A stretch of DNA of 64,000 nt from Pilimelia columellifera. GTDB taxonomy: Bacteria > Actinomycetota > Actinomycetes > Mycobacteriales > Micromonosporaceae. The notes under the pieces are model-generated. The model made no database searches. It saw only the letters and a program-made list of their open reading frames with translations, and was not told the DNA's origin. This document shows positions 48,137 through 56,907 of this stretch, one piece after another (the first letter of the stretch is position 1; every line of letters starts with the position of its first letter). The translations under genes were made by a program, and so were the position numbers. The stretch covers positions 92,641 through 156,640 of the forward strand of contig NZ_BAAARY010000009.1 of assembly GCF_039532605.1 (NCBI RefSeq). Direction: 5' to 3'.

Positions 48137-49024
48137 TCAGCGTCCAGCTGACGGCGGCGTCACATGCTCAGGGTCGCCGCCGGCGAGGTCGTGAACCCGG
48201 CCGGAACGTGCCGTGGCCGCCAGCGCCGCCCCGAACAGCAGCAGCTGGTTGAACAGGTACAGGTACAGCAACAGCCCGACGGCGCCGGTGACCACGGTGT
48301 AGGCCGGGTTGCTGCGCACGTACCCGACCACCAGCTGGCCGAGGGTGTTCAGCGCCGTAATCCCCACCGCCACAAAAATGGCCGATGGCCACAACCGCCA
48401 CCGGGACAGCCGCAGCCGGGGCACCCCGCCGACGAGCGCGAGCGCCAGCACGAGGTTGAGCCCCACCGCGAACACCCAGCCCACAACCGACAGCAACGTG
48501 GACGGCCCGCCGACGACCGCCTCGATCGCCCATTCGAGGGCATAGATGACCGTCAACGACGAGCCGATGAGCAACAGCAACGCCACGAGGATGAGCAGGT
48601 CGGTCAACCAGCGCAGCACCGGGTGGCCCGGCTGCTGGGTGACGCCGTGGATGAGCCGCTGCGACGAACGGATCGCCTCGATCCAGCCGATGCCGGTAAG
48701 CATCAGCCCGACCAGACCGAGCACCCCGCTGCGCCCGCGGGTGCCGGCGATCGCCGAAGGCTCCAGCCAGGGCAGGTTCTGCCGTAGGAAGCTCTCCACG
48801 GCGGCGAAGACCTCGCGGTCGTACTCGAGCAGGAAGCCGAGCAGTGAGTACGCCAGCAGGGCGAGCGCGAAGCAGGCGAAGAAACCGTAGTAGGCGATGG
48901 CCGCGGCGAGCCGCCCGCCGAGGACCTCGGAGTACCTGACCTCAGCACGCAGCGTGTGGTCGAGGATCGGCCAGCGTCGGCGGGCCCGGCGCACGCCCGT
49001 CCGCCAACGCTCCCCGGCCGTCAC
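48137..49024 (-). CDS. YihY/virulence factor BrkB-family membrane protein
   Basis: The 295-residue protein has about six membrane segments. RLAAAIAYYGFFACFALALLAYSLLG near the N-terminus is the YihY pattern, and the middle has ALEWAIEAVVGG and the SRWRLWPSAIFVAVG region. The C-terminal LLLYLYLFNQLLLFGAALAAT is also characteristic. The old label RNase BN is not supported for this family; the function is unknown. The GTG at 49024 overlaps the 2'-5' RNA-ligase-like gene's stop (GTGA). Upstream extension is Arg-rich shadow. Confidence 0.85.
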   Translation of the reverse strand: MTAGERWRTGVRRARRRWPILDHTLRAEVRYSEVLGGRLAAAIAYYGFFACFALALLAYSLLGFLLEYDREVFAAVESFLRQNLPWLEPSAIAGTRGRSGVLGLVGLMLTGIGWIEAIRSSQRLIHGVTQQPGHPVLRWLTDLLILVALLLLIGSSLTVIYALEWAIEAVVGGPSTLLSVVGWVFAVGLNLVLALALVGGVPRLRLSRWRLWPSAIFVAVGITALNTLGQLVVGYVRSNPAYTVVTGAVGLLLYLYLFNQLLLFGAALAATARSGRVHDLAGGDPEHVTPPSAGR

Positions 49025-49536
49025 CCGGCCAACCGGTAGGCCCCGTGCCTGGTCCACCGCTGGTCGCCGCCGTGGGAGCAGAGGGCGAAACCGTCGACGA
49101 CGAACTCGGCGGTGAAGCCGGACAACCTGGCGGCGATGCCGTCCAGCTCGGCGGTCGGAACGTTGTGGGCGACGGTGACGTGAGGGTGGCACCCGAACGG
49201 GCTCGGGGGGAGATCGGGCAGTTCGGCCAGGGCCGCGGCGAGAGCCCGTGTCCGCGCGAATCCGGTGTCGACGGCGACGTAGACGACCTCGCTGGCCGGG
49301 CGGAAGGTCCCGGTGCCGGCCAGGCGCATCCGGTACGGCGCGAACCGCCCCGCGACCGAGATCAGATGTTCCTCCAGCTCACGCTGGCGTCCCCCGGGCA
49401 GTTCGGTGGGCGGCAGCAGGGTGACGTGCGCCGGGGCCTGGGTGGCCACCGGATCGCCGGTGACCATCCGGGCGTCGGTCAACACCGAAGCCCACGGCTC
49501 CGGGATGTCGAACGCCACGCCGTAACTTCGCCGCAC
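49021..49536 (-). CDS. 2'-5' RNA ligase / cyclic phosphodiesterase (2H) family protein
   Basis: The 171-residue protein has the two HxT motifs of the 2H phosphoesterase superfamily: HVTLLPP in the first half and HVTVAHN in the second. The pseudo-symmetric halves start AFDIPEPWASVL and FRPASEVVYVAVD. These enzymes act on 2'-5' linked or 2',3'-cyclic phosphate RNA ends. The substrate here is unknown. It starts 3 bases after the trpS stop, so it belongs to the trpS message. Confidence 0.85.
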   Translation of the reverse strand: MRRSYGVAFDIPEPWASVLTDARMVTGDPVATQAPAHVTLLPPTELPGGRQRELEEHLISVAGRFAPYRMRLAGTGTFRPASEVVYVAVDTGFARTRALAAALAELPDLPPSPFGCHPHVTVAHNVPTAELDGIAARLSGFTAEFVVDGFALCSHGGDQRWTRHGAYRLAG

Positions 49537-49539
49537 CGG

Positions 49540-50601
49540 TCAGCTGCTCCGCGGGGGGAGGAAGCCGATCCGGTCGTACACCGCCGCGAGCGTCGCCGAG
49601 GCGACAGCCCGGGCCTTGACGGCGCCCTCGCCCAGGATCTTGTCGAGCTGGGCCGGGTCGTCCAGGTACTGACGGACGCGCTCCTGGATCGGACTGGCGA
49701 ACTCGACGAAGACGGCGGCCAGGTCCTTCTTGAGATCGCCGTAGCCCTTGCCGTCAAATGCGGCGACCAGGTCGTCAACGCTCCGGCCCGACAAGGCGGC
49801 GTGAATGGTGAGCAGGTTCGAGACGCCCGGCTTGTGCTCCGGGTCGAAAACAATCTCCCGGCCGGTGTCGGTGACCGCGGAACGGAACTTCTTCGCCGCC
49901 CGGTTCGGCTCCTCCATCAGCTCCACCAGGCCCGCCGGCGACTGCGCCGACTTCGACATCTTCGCCGTCGGATCCTGAAGATCGAGGATCTTGGCGGTGT
50001 CCTTGACGATGTGCGGCGCCGGCACCCGCAGCGTCGGGCCGAAGCTGGTGTTGAACCGGCCAGCCAGGTCCCGGGTCAGCTCCAGGTGCTGCCGCTGGTC
50101 CTCGCCTACGGGCACCACGTCGGTCTGGTAGAGCAGAATGTCCGCGGCTTGCAGGACCGGATACGTGAACAGCCCGACGCTGGCGCGATCCGCGCCCTGC
50201 TTGAGCGACTTGTCCTTGAACTGGGTCATCCGGCTGGCCTCGCCGAACCCGGTGATGCAGTTCAGCACCCACGCCAACTGCGCGTGCTCGGGAACGTGCG
50301 ACTGCACGAACAGGGCGCTGCGCGACGGGTCGATGCCCAATGCCAGCAGCTGGGCGGCTGCCCGTCGGGTCCGCTCGCGCAACACCGCCGGGTCCTGGGC
50401 GACGGTGATCGCGTGCAGGTCGACGACGCAGTAGAAGGCCTCGTGGTCCTCCTGCATGGCGACCCAGTGCCGCACCGCCCCTAGGTAGTTCCCGAGGTGG
50501 AACGAGTCAGCGGTGGGCTGGATGCCGGAGAGCAGACGCGGACGCCTGGCCTCAGCGGGCTGGGCGACCGGCTGGGTCGGACGATCATCGGGTACGGACA
50601 T
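49540..50601 (-). CDS. trpS: Tryptophanyl-tRNA synthetase
   Basis: The 353-residue class I synthetase has the HIGH-type motif HLGN (35-38) after SGIQPTADSF and KMSKS at 214-218. QFKDKSLKQG and the YPVLQAADIL segment for tryptophan binding are as in other TrpRS proteins, and the length is normal. It heads a minus-strand group with the 2'-5' RNA-ligase-like and YihY genes. It diverges from galE over 89 bases, which holds both promoters. Confidence 0.95.
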   Translation of the reverse strand: MSVPDDRPTQPVAQPAEARRPRLLSGIQPTADSFHLGNYLGAVRHWVAMQEDHEAFYCVVDLHAITVAQDPAVLRERTRRAAAQLLALGIDPSRSALFVQSHVPEHAQLAWVLNCITGFGEASRMTQFKDKSLKQGADRASVGLFTYPVLQAADILLYQTDVVPVGEDQRQHLELTRDLAGRFNTSFGPTLRVPAPHIVKDTAKILDLQDPTAKMSKSAQSPAGLVELMEEPNRAAKKFRSAVTDTGREIVFDPEHKPGVSNLLTIHAALSGRSVDDLVAAFDGKGYGDLKKDLAAVFVEFASPIQERVRQYLDDPAQLDKILGEGAVKARAVASATLAAVYDRIGFLPPRSS

Positions 50602-50690
50602 CCCGCCATCTTGTCAGCCACGCCGGACCGGCGGATCGCCTGGTTGGCCCGCCTTCAGTAGGGTCGCTTCGGTAGCGAAAGGGGAAGATC

Positions 50691-51659
50691 ATGAAGCTGC
50701 TCGTCACTGGAGGCGCCGGCTACATCGGCAGCGTCGTCAGCCACCTGCTGCTCGACGCCGGCCACGAGGTCGTCGTCCTGGACGACCTGCGGACCGGCCA
50801 TGCCGACGCCGTCCCGGCCGGGGCGAGGCTCGCGCAGGTCCCGCTGGCCGAGGTCGCCTCCGTGCTCACTCCGGACGCCGGCTTCGACGGCGTGCTGCAT
50901 CTCGCCGGCCTCATCGCCGCGGGCGAGTCGATGGTCCGTCCGGAGCTGTACTGGGACGCCAACGTCGTGGGGTCGCTGGCGCTCCTCGACGCGGTCCGGG
51001 CCGCCAGGACGCCCCGGCTGGTCTTCTCCTCCACGGCCGCCGTCTACGGCAACCCGTCCGAGCTGCCGTTGACCGAGGCTGCCATCACCGCGCCGACGAA
51101 CACGTACGGCGCCACGAAGCTGGCCATCGACCATGCCATCACCTCGGAGGTCGCCGCCTACGGCTTGGCGGCGGTGTCCCTGCGTTACTTCAATGTGGTG
51201 GGCGCGCTCCGGCGGCCCGACGGAACGTTCGTGGGCGAGCGCCACGATCCGGAGACCCACCTCATTCCGATCGCGTTGCAGGTGGCGGCCGGTGAGCGGG
51301 AAACCCTCGACATCTTCGGCGACGACTACCCGACGACGGACGGCACCTGTGTCCGCGACTACATCCACGTCGAGGATCTGGCCCGGGCCCACCTGCTGGC
51401 CCTGGCCGCGGCCACCCCGAAGGAACACCGGGTCTACAACCTGGGCAACGGCAACGGCTTCAGCAACCTGGAGGTCGTCGCCGCGGTCCGACAGGTCACC
51501 GGACGCCCGGTGCCGGTACGGATGGCGCCGCGACGTGAGGGCGACCCGGCGGAGCTGGTGGCCTCGTCGGCACGGGCCCGTCAGGAGTTGGGCTGGGCCC
51601 AGGCGAAGCCGACCATCACGGAGATGATCGACGACGCCTGGGCCTTCCTCCAGCGCTGA
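50691..51659 (+). CDS. galE: UDP-glucose 4-epimerase
   Basis: The 322-residue extended SDR has the NAD loop GGAGYIGS (7-14), catalytic Tyr139 and Lys143 in TYGATK, and SSTAAVYG. The DETHLIPIA-like segment HDPETHLIPIAL, VRDYIHVEDLA and the length fit GalE, which interconverts UDP-glucose and UDP-galactose; a related 4-epimerase specificity cannot be ruled out. AAAGGGGA before the ATG gives a strong ribosome binding site. It is convergent with the dipeptidyl-peptidase gene. Confidence 0.9.
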   Translation: MKLLVTGGAGYIGSVVSHLLLDAGHEVVVLDDLRTGHADAVPAGARLAQVPLAEVASVLTPDAGFDGVLHLAGLIAAGESMVRPELYWDANVVGSLALLDAVRAARTPRLVFSSTAAVYGNPSELPLTEAAITAPTNTYGATKLAIDHAITSEVAAYGLAAVSLRYFNVVGALRRPDGTFVGERHDPETHLIPIALQVAAGERETLDIFGDDYPTTDGTCVRDYIHVEDLARAHLLALAAATPKEHRVYNLGNGNGFSNLEVVAAVRQVTGRPVPVRMAPRREGDPAELVASSARARQELGWAQAKPTITEMIDDAWAFLQR

Positions 51660-51668
51660 GCGGACCGG

Positions 51669-53585
51669 TCAGGGCAGCAGTCGCGGTCCGACGCCAGGCG
51701 CCCAGCCTGGCAGGCTGGTGTTCGGTACGGCGGTGCGCGACGGTGTGATGACGGCGGCCTCGTTCGTCGGCAGGTTGAGCCGGGACCGACTCAGATCAAT
51801 GTCGATCTTCACGCCGCTGGCGCGCCCGTTCCGGACGATATTGTCCGTGGATGCGAGCACCAGCCCGAGGCGGCGCCCGGAACGCACGACCGCGTCGGTG
51901 GCCATGAGCGGAATGGTGACCTCGGTCCACTGCCCCGGGGTGAGCGGGCTCGGCGAGGTGAGTCCGACGCGGTGCTCAGCGCTGAGCCAGCCGCGACCGA
52001 TGACGCCGTAGTCGCTCGCTCTGGTGCTGGTGGCGCGGGGGCGGTAGCAGCCGTCGTCGGTGGCCGTCTTGTCGCCGTAGCACTCCTCGGCCCCGGAGAT
52101 CTGGTTGTTGCCGGCGTACCGGTCGGCCCGGCCGTAGTCGACGAGGCGGGCGGAGAGCGCCGCCTGCCGTTGGTTGGCCCTGATGGTCAGAGTGACCGTG
52201 GGGGAACCACTAATCCGGACGTCCCGGCTGACCGGTGCGGACAGGAACGTCTGCCGGTGCGACTGGGCCTGGCTGGGCGAGGCGACGATCTGGGATTCCT
52301 GGGTGACCGCCTTGTCGGTGAGGCTCACCGTCCCGCTGCCGGCGGCGCCGAGCACACCGGGGCCGATCCCCACGGTGACCGGTTTGGCCACCGGCCAGGT
52401 CTGGTCGACGCTCCAGCGGTTGACCTCGTGTTCGACGTCGGCCTGTGGTTGGCGCATGATGTCGGTCGGCAGGCCGGAGAGCCAGTGGTCGAACCACTCG
52501 TGGAGAGTGGCGACCCACTGGGCCCGGCGGAAGTCGAACGGGTCGGTGTGCTCGGCCCGGCCGAGCCACAGTTTGCGCGGCACGTCGTTCGCGGCGAGCG
52601 CGTCCCACCACCGGCCGAACTGCACCGGCATGACGTTCATGTCTTCCAGTCCGTGCACGACCAGGACGCTGGCGCGGACCTTGGCCGCGTCCTTGACGCT
52701 GTCCCGCGCGGCCCAGAACTTGTTGTAGTTGCCGGTGGCGTCGTCGGCGGCGGTGTTGAGCGCGGCCAGGGCGCGGGCGCACTTGCTCTTGTCGTTGGTG
52801 TTGTTGTCGCCGAGCCAGCCCATGTAGTTGGTGCGGTGGACGAGCCCGCTGGCGCGCGTGTAGTCGTACCAGGAGGAGATGGCGACGATCGGCACGATGG
52901 TGCGGAGCCCGTCGATGCCGGTGGCGGCGGCGGCGTTCGGGACGGTGCCGTCGTAGGACTTGCCGACGAGGCCGACGTTGCCGGTGCTCCAGCTGGCGAC
53001 CGCCGCCCCGCCCGTGCGGTGGGTGGCGGTGTTGCGGCCGTTGAGCCAGTCGACGACGGCGGTCACCGAGGCGAGGTCGTTGGGTCCGCCGACGTCGCTG
53101 CAGCCGGTGGACCGGGCGGTGCCGACCAGGTCCAGGGACGCGACCGCGTAGCCGCGGGGCACGAAATAGTTGTCGTAGAACAGCGGCATCATACTGACCG
53201 CGCCGCCACCGTCGTACTGCTTTTTTCCGTCGTCGCCGCGGCCCGCGGTGGCGAAGTACGGCGAGGGGTTGATGATGACCGGCAGCTTGACTCCGGCGGC
53301 GGCTGCCTCGGCGGGGCGGACGATGTCCACCATGATGGTGTCCTTGCGGCCGTCCTGGTCACTGTCGAGCGTGGTGTTGACGCGCACCGACTCTCGGACG
53401 GCCCGGGCGTAGTCGTAGACGGGTTCGGTGCGGTCGCCCTTGACGTGGGGACCGCTGACCGGCGGGGGCGGGGTGATCGCGGTCGCGGTGGCGGCGCGTG
53501 CCGGGGTGGCCGGCAGCGACGCGGCCAGCAACAGCAGGAGCGCGGGGGCTGACCATCGGGCGCGGCGCCGGAAGTTGACTGCCAT
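51669..53585 (-). CDS. Secreted Xaa-Pro dipeptidyl-peptidase (S15 family)
   Basis: The 638-residue protein has a signal peptide (1-32, with ATPARAA before the mature part), an alpha/beta-hydrolase domain with Ser210 in GKSYDG, Asp315 in HGLEDMN and His346 in RAEHTDP, and a C-terminal jelly-roll PepX_C domain (SGSPTVTLTIRANQ). This is the S15 family that removes X-Pro dipeptides; cocaine-esterase-like hydrolases share the fold. It would act outside the cell on Pro-containing peptides. It ends 10 bases from the galE stop. Confidence 0.88.
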   Translation of the reverse strand: MAVNFRRRARWSAPALLLLLAASLPATPARAATATAITPPPPVSGPHVKGDRTEPVYDYARAVRESVRVNTTLDSDQDGRKDTIMVDIVRPAEAAAAGVKLPVIINPSPYFATAGRGDDGKKQYDGGGAVSMMPLFYDNYFVPRGYAVASLDLVGTARSTGCSDVGGPNDLASVTAVVDWLNGRNTATHRTGGAAVASWSTGNVGLVGKSYDGTVPNAAAATGIDGLRTIVPIVAISSWYDYTRASGLVHRTNYMGWLGDNNTNDKSKCARALAALNTAADDATGNYNKFWAARDSVKDAAKVRASVLVVHGLEDMNVMPVQFGRWWDALAANDVPRKLWLGRAEHTDPFDFRRAQWVATLHEWFDHWLSGLPTDIMRQPQADVEHEVNRWSVDQTWPVAKPVTVGIGPGVLGAAGSGTVSLTDKAVTQESQIVASPSQAQSHRQTFLSAPVSRDVRISGSPTVTLTIRANQRQAALSARLVDYGRADRYAGNNQISGAEECYGDKTATDDGCYRPRATSTRASDYGVIGRGWLSAEHRVGLTSPSPLTPGQWTEVTIPLMATDAVVRSGRRLGLVLASTDNIVRNGRASGVKIDIDLSRSRLNLPTNEAAVITPSRTAVPNTSLPGWAPGVGPRLLP

Positions 53586-53726
53586 AGCCCAGGAGTATTC
53601 ACAAACTTCAATAGATATGGAAGACGGCAGCCGAAACCATCTGGCTACGGGAGCTTTCGCGCCGTCACAGCGCCGCGGTCCTGGGCAAACCGTTCGGCGT
53701 CGTCGAGCTGGCGCCCGGGGCCTGGC

Positions 53727-55376
53727 TCAGTAGGCGCCCGAGGCCCGCAGCACCGCGCTCACCGTCCGCAGCATGATGACCAGGTCGAGGGTCAGCGACC
53801 AGTTCTCCACATAACGCACGTCCAACCGGACGGCTTCCTCCCACGGCAGGTCCGAACGCCCCGACACCTGCCACAAACCCGTCATGCCCGGTTTCACCAC
53901 CAGCCGGCGACGCATGTCCTCCGGATAGACCGCCACCTCCGCCGGCAACGGCGGGCGCGGCCCCACCAGGGACATCTCCCCACGCAGGACGTTGAACAGC
54001 TGCGGCAGCTCGTCCAGGGAGAACCGGCGCAGCCACCGGCCGACCGGGGTGACCCGGGGGTCGTCGCGCATCTTGAACAGAACGCCGTCCTGGTCGCTGC
54101 CTTGCCGCAACGTCGCCAGCCGTGCCTCGGCGTCCACATGCATGCTGCGGAACTTGACCATCGGAAACGGTTGGCCATGCCGACCGACCCGGCTCTGCCG
54201 GAACAACGCCGGCCCTGGCGAATCGAGCCGGATCATCGCCGCCAGCCCCACCAACAGCGGGGACAGCGCCACCAGCAGCAACGCCGCGCCGAGCCGGTCC
54301 ACCAACTCCTTGACGACATGGGCGCCACCGGTCAGGCGAGGGTGCTCGACGTGCAGCATCGGCAGGCCGTCCACCGGGCGGATCGTGGTACGGCCGCCCG
54401 CTACGTCGATGAGGGCGCTGGCGACGATGAGGTCGGTGTCGTCGCCCTCGAGCTGCCACGCCAACCGGCGCAGGGCATGGCCGTCCAGCTCCGGGCACGA
54501 CAGCACGATGACCGTGTCCGCGCCGGCGCGCCGGACCGCGCCGGCCGCGTCGTCGAAGGCGCCGTACACCGGCGGCAGGCCCGCGGCGCCGGTCGACGGC
54601 GCGGGCAGGCAGGCGCCGACGACATCGAGGCCGTGGTAGCGCTCCCGTCGCAACTGGACGGTGAGCCCCGTGACCGCCGGCTCATGCCCGACGACCAGCA
54701 CCCGCCGCAGGCACCGGCCGGCGGCGCGCAGCCGGTGCAGGCGACGCCGAATGAGATACCGGCCACCGACGAGGATCAACGTGGCGGCCGGCAACGCCAC
54801 CAGCACGTAGGAGCGGGCGACCTGGACGCCGAACGCGTAAGAGGCGATGGCGGCGGCGGCGGTGAGGCCGAGACCGGCGCGGATCACCCGGTGGTACTCG
54901 TCGTTGCCCACGTACAGGAACCGCGGCTCGTAGGCGCGGGCCATGGCCAGCACGCCCACCAGCGCCACCGGCAGCAGCAGCGACAGCGCCAGGTAGGGGC
55001 GGTGGTACCGGGTGATGTCCACACCGAACCGGACGACGAAGGTCAGCGCCCCGGCGACCAACCCGATCGTCGCGTCGACGATGAGCAGCCAACCCACATA
55101 CCGCCGCTGCCAGCGGGGACTGCCGGCGGCGCGGTCCCGGCTGGCCGGGGCGACCCGACGGGGGCGGCGCGGCTCGGCCGGGCGCGGCTGGTCGCGGCGA
55201 GGCGCCAGCGGACGGGACCGGCGGGCGCTGCGGGCTTCGGCGGCGGGACCCTGGGCCGGCGCGGTCCCCGGGTCGGCGGCGGGCGACGGCGCCGGACGGT
55301 CGTCCACAGCGGGCCCGTCTGCCGGGATCGTTCCCGCCCCGACGCCGGTCAGCCAGTTGTCGGCCTCACCGTCCAC
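53727..55376 (-). CDS. Polyprenyl-phosphate sugar-1-phosphate transferase (WbaP/CpsE-like)
   Basis: The 549-residue protein has an N-terminal disordered region rich in Pro/Ala/Arg (1-85), four membrane segments (about 90-215), a CoA-binding-like cytosolic domain (VLVVGHEPAVTGL), and the C-terminal bacterial sugar transferase domain with a membrane hairpin followed by FRQSRVGRHGQPFPMVKFRSMH, DELPQLFNVLRGEMSLVGPRPPLP and KPGMTGLWQVSGRS. It starts exopolysaccharide or glycan assembly by loading a hexose-1-phosphate onto undecaprenyl phosphate. No further polysaccharide genes are here. GTG start after GGAGGAGGG. Confidence 0.92.
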   Translation of the reverse strand: MDGEADNWLTGVGAGTIPADGPAVDDRPAPSPAADPGTAPAQGPAAEARSARRSRPLAPRRDQPRPAEPRRPRRVAPASRDRAAGSPRWQRRYVGWLLIVDATIGLVAGALTFVVRFGVDITRYHRPYLALSLLLPVALVGVLAMARAYEPRFLYVGNDEYHRVIRAGLGLTAAAAIASYAFGVQVARSYVLVALPAATLILVGGRYLIRRRLHRLRAAGRCLRRVLVVGHEPAVTGLTVQLRRERYHGLDVVGACLPAPSTGAAGLPPVYGAFDDAAGAVRRAGADTVIVLSCPELDGHALRRLAWQLEGDDTDLIVASALIDVAGGRTTIRPVDGLPMLHVEHPRLTGGAHVVKELVDRLGAALLLVALSPLLVGLAAMIRLDSPGPALFRQSRVGRHGQPFPMVKFRSMHVDAEARLATLRQGSDQDGVLFKMRDDPRVTPVGRWLRRFSLDELPQLFNVLRGEMSLVGPRPPLPAEVAVYPEDMRRRLVVKPGMTGLWQVSGRSDLPWEEAVRLDVRYVENWSLTLDLVIMLRTVSAVLRASGAY

Positions 55377-55433
55377 TCCCTCGGCCCTCCTCCAGCGCGT
55401 CGCGGCTGGACGAGACGGCGCCCGGTAGGAGGC

Positions 55434-56039
55434 TTAGCCGCTGTGGAATGCGTTCTGGGTCCGTTCCAGCCCTTGCGTCACGATCGACTCCACCACATCG
55501 GCGGCGCGGTCCACGAGGAAATCGACCTCCTTCCGCTCGACCGATGAAAAGTTAGACAAAACATAGTCAGCGGGCGCCTGTCGTCCCGGCGGCCGTCCGA
55601 TCCCGAACCGGACCCGCAGGTAGTCCTTGCTTCCCAGCGACTTCGACATCGAGCGCAGACCATTGTGGCCACCCTCGCCGCCACCGATCTTCGCCCGCAG
55701 CTGACCGAACGGCAGATCCAGCTCGTCGTGTACGGCGATGACCCGCTCAGCGGGGGTCCGGTAGAGCCTGGCCAACGCGGCCACCGGACCGCCGGAGAGG
55801 TTCATGTACGTCAGCGGCTTCGCCAGGACCATCCGCGGGGCGTCAACGCCCACACCGAGCCTGCCCTCGGCCACGTCGGCGACCGCCCGCCGGTTCCGGG
55901 ACAGCCTGGCGCGCAGCCGCTGCGCCAACAGCTCGACGACCACGAAGCCCACGTTGTGCCGGTGGGCGGCGTACTCGGCCCCCGGGTTGCCCAACCCGAC
56001 CACGAGCCACGGCGCGCTCGCCTCGACATCCTCGGACAC
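55434..56039 (-). CDS. pth: Peptidyl-tRNA hydrolase
   Basis: The 201-residue enzyme frees tRNA from stalled peptidyl-tRNA. It has LVVGLGNPG (12-20), YAAHRHNVGF with catalytic His28, AKPLTYMNLSG, and GGGEGGHNGLRS. The start is the GTG at 56039, because GGAGGAG lies exactly 6 bases before it; an ATG five codons upstream would use no ribosome binding site and abuts the preceding hairpin. It follows rplY on the same strand, the usual actinobacterial order, but a strong hairpin separates them. Confidence 0.95.
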   Translation of the reverse strand: MSEDVEASAPWLVVGLGNPGAEYAAHRHNVGFVVVELLAQRLRARLSRNRRAVADVAEGRLGVGVDAPRMVLAKPLTYMNLSGGPVAALARLYRTPAERVIAVHDELDLPFGQLRAKIGGGEGGHNGLRSMSKSLGSKDYLRVRFGIGRPPGRQAPADYVLSNFSSVERKEVDFLVDRAADVVESIVTQGLERTQNAFHSG

Positions 56040-56059
56040 GCTCTGCTCCTCCATCGCAG

Positions 56060-56093
56060 CGAGGGCAGACCCCCAGGTGGGGATCTGCCCTCG
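56060..56093 (-). terminator. Terminator hairpin between rplY and pth
   Basis: CGAGGGCAGA pairs with TCTGCCCTCG around a second CCCC/GGGG stem, with one mismatch and a four-base loop (AGGT on the plus strand). It starts 18 bases after the rplY stop and ends 21 bases before the pth GTG. No U tract follows. It may end the rplY message or attenuate pth. Confidence 0.7.
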
Positions 56094-56110
56094 TCAGGCT
56101 TGCGGGCCGA

Positions 56111-56716
56111 TCAGGCCTCGGTGGTCTCCGCGGCCTCGGCCTCGGTGGCGCCGCCCTCCATCTGAGCGGCTGTCTGCGCGGCCGTGACGATGGCGATGAC
56201 CTGCTCGCCGTCACCGACCAGCTCGACGCCGGTCGGCAGGGTCAGCTCACCGGCGAGGATCTGGACGCCGGCCTCGCGGCCCTCGATGGAGACCTCAAGG
56301 TGGTCGGGGACGTGCAGCGCCTCGGCCGTGACCGAGACCGTCTGCTGCTCGCTGACGACCAGGGTGCCGCTGGCGGCAGTGCCGACCAACTGGATCGGGA
56401 CGTCGATGGTGACCTGCTCGCCACGCTTGACGATGATGAGGTCGACGTGGTCGAACGAGTCACGGATCGGGTCGCGCTGGATCGCCTTGGGCAGGGCCAG
56501 GACGTTGGTGTCCCCCGCGATCGCGACGTCGAGGACCTGGGTCAGGCCACCGTTACGGATCGCGGCGGCGAACTCGCGCGCCGGCAGCGAGATGTGCTTG
56601 GGCTTCTCACCGTGGCCGTACAGCACGGCCGGAACCTTGCCGGCCCGGCGGGTACGACGGGCGCCACCCTTGCCGAACTCTGTACGAAGCTCGGCGCTGA
56701 TCTTTACCTCGGACAC
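56111..56716 (-). CDS. rplY: 50S ribosomal protein L25/general stress protein Ctc
   Basis: The 201-residue protein has the L25 fold with the N-terminal 5S rRNA-binding domain (VKISAELRTEFGKGGARRTRRAGKVPAVLYGHG) followed by the Ctc-type C-terminal beta domain (IQLVGTAASG, VSIEGREAGVQI) and an Ala/Glu-rich acidic end. Longer than E. coli L25 (94 residues), it is of the CTC type usual in actinobacteria. AGGAG seven bases before the GTG sets the start. It lies between prs and pth on one strand. Confidence 0.95.
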   Translation of the reverse strand: MSEVKISAELRTEFGKGGARRTRRAGKVPAVLYGHGEKPKHISLPAREFAAAIRNGGLTQVLDVAIAGDTNVLALPKAIQRDPIRDSFDHVDLIIVKRGEQVTIDVPIQLVGTAASGTLVVSEQQTVSVTAEALHVPDHLEVSIEGREAGVQILAGELTLPTGVELVGDGEQVIAIVTAAQTAAQMEGGATEAEAAETTEA

Positions 56717-56872
56717 GGGAGTACTCCTGATGCTTGAACGGGCTGCGTGAGTCAGCGGCGGTGCCGGCACGAGGGGCGCAACGGGACTCCAGCCCGAGCA
56801 CCGCGTCGATCACGGCGCCCATCGGCGCCGGTGAGCGCCGGGCGCCCTCGCCGTGGCAACCTGCCCAGCCTA

Positions 56873-56889
56873 CCCGACGGCCTGTCGGG
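56873..56889 (-). terminator. Hairpin between prs and rplY
   Basis: CCCGAC-GGCCT-GTCGGG forms a perfect six-pair stem with a five-base loop, 19 bases after the prs stop. A larger CCTGCCC/GGGCAGG pairing is an alternative. It may end or attenuate the glmU-prs message before rplY. Confidence 0.5.
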
Positions 56890-56907
56890 GCAGGTGAGCA
56901 ACCCCGG

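Noticed and set aside
48137..49024. Ribonuclease BN
   Set aside because: This old label for YihY proteins is not supported; the protein is an integral membrane protein without nuclease motifs.
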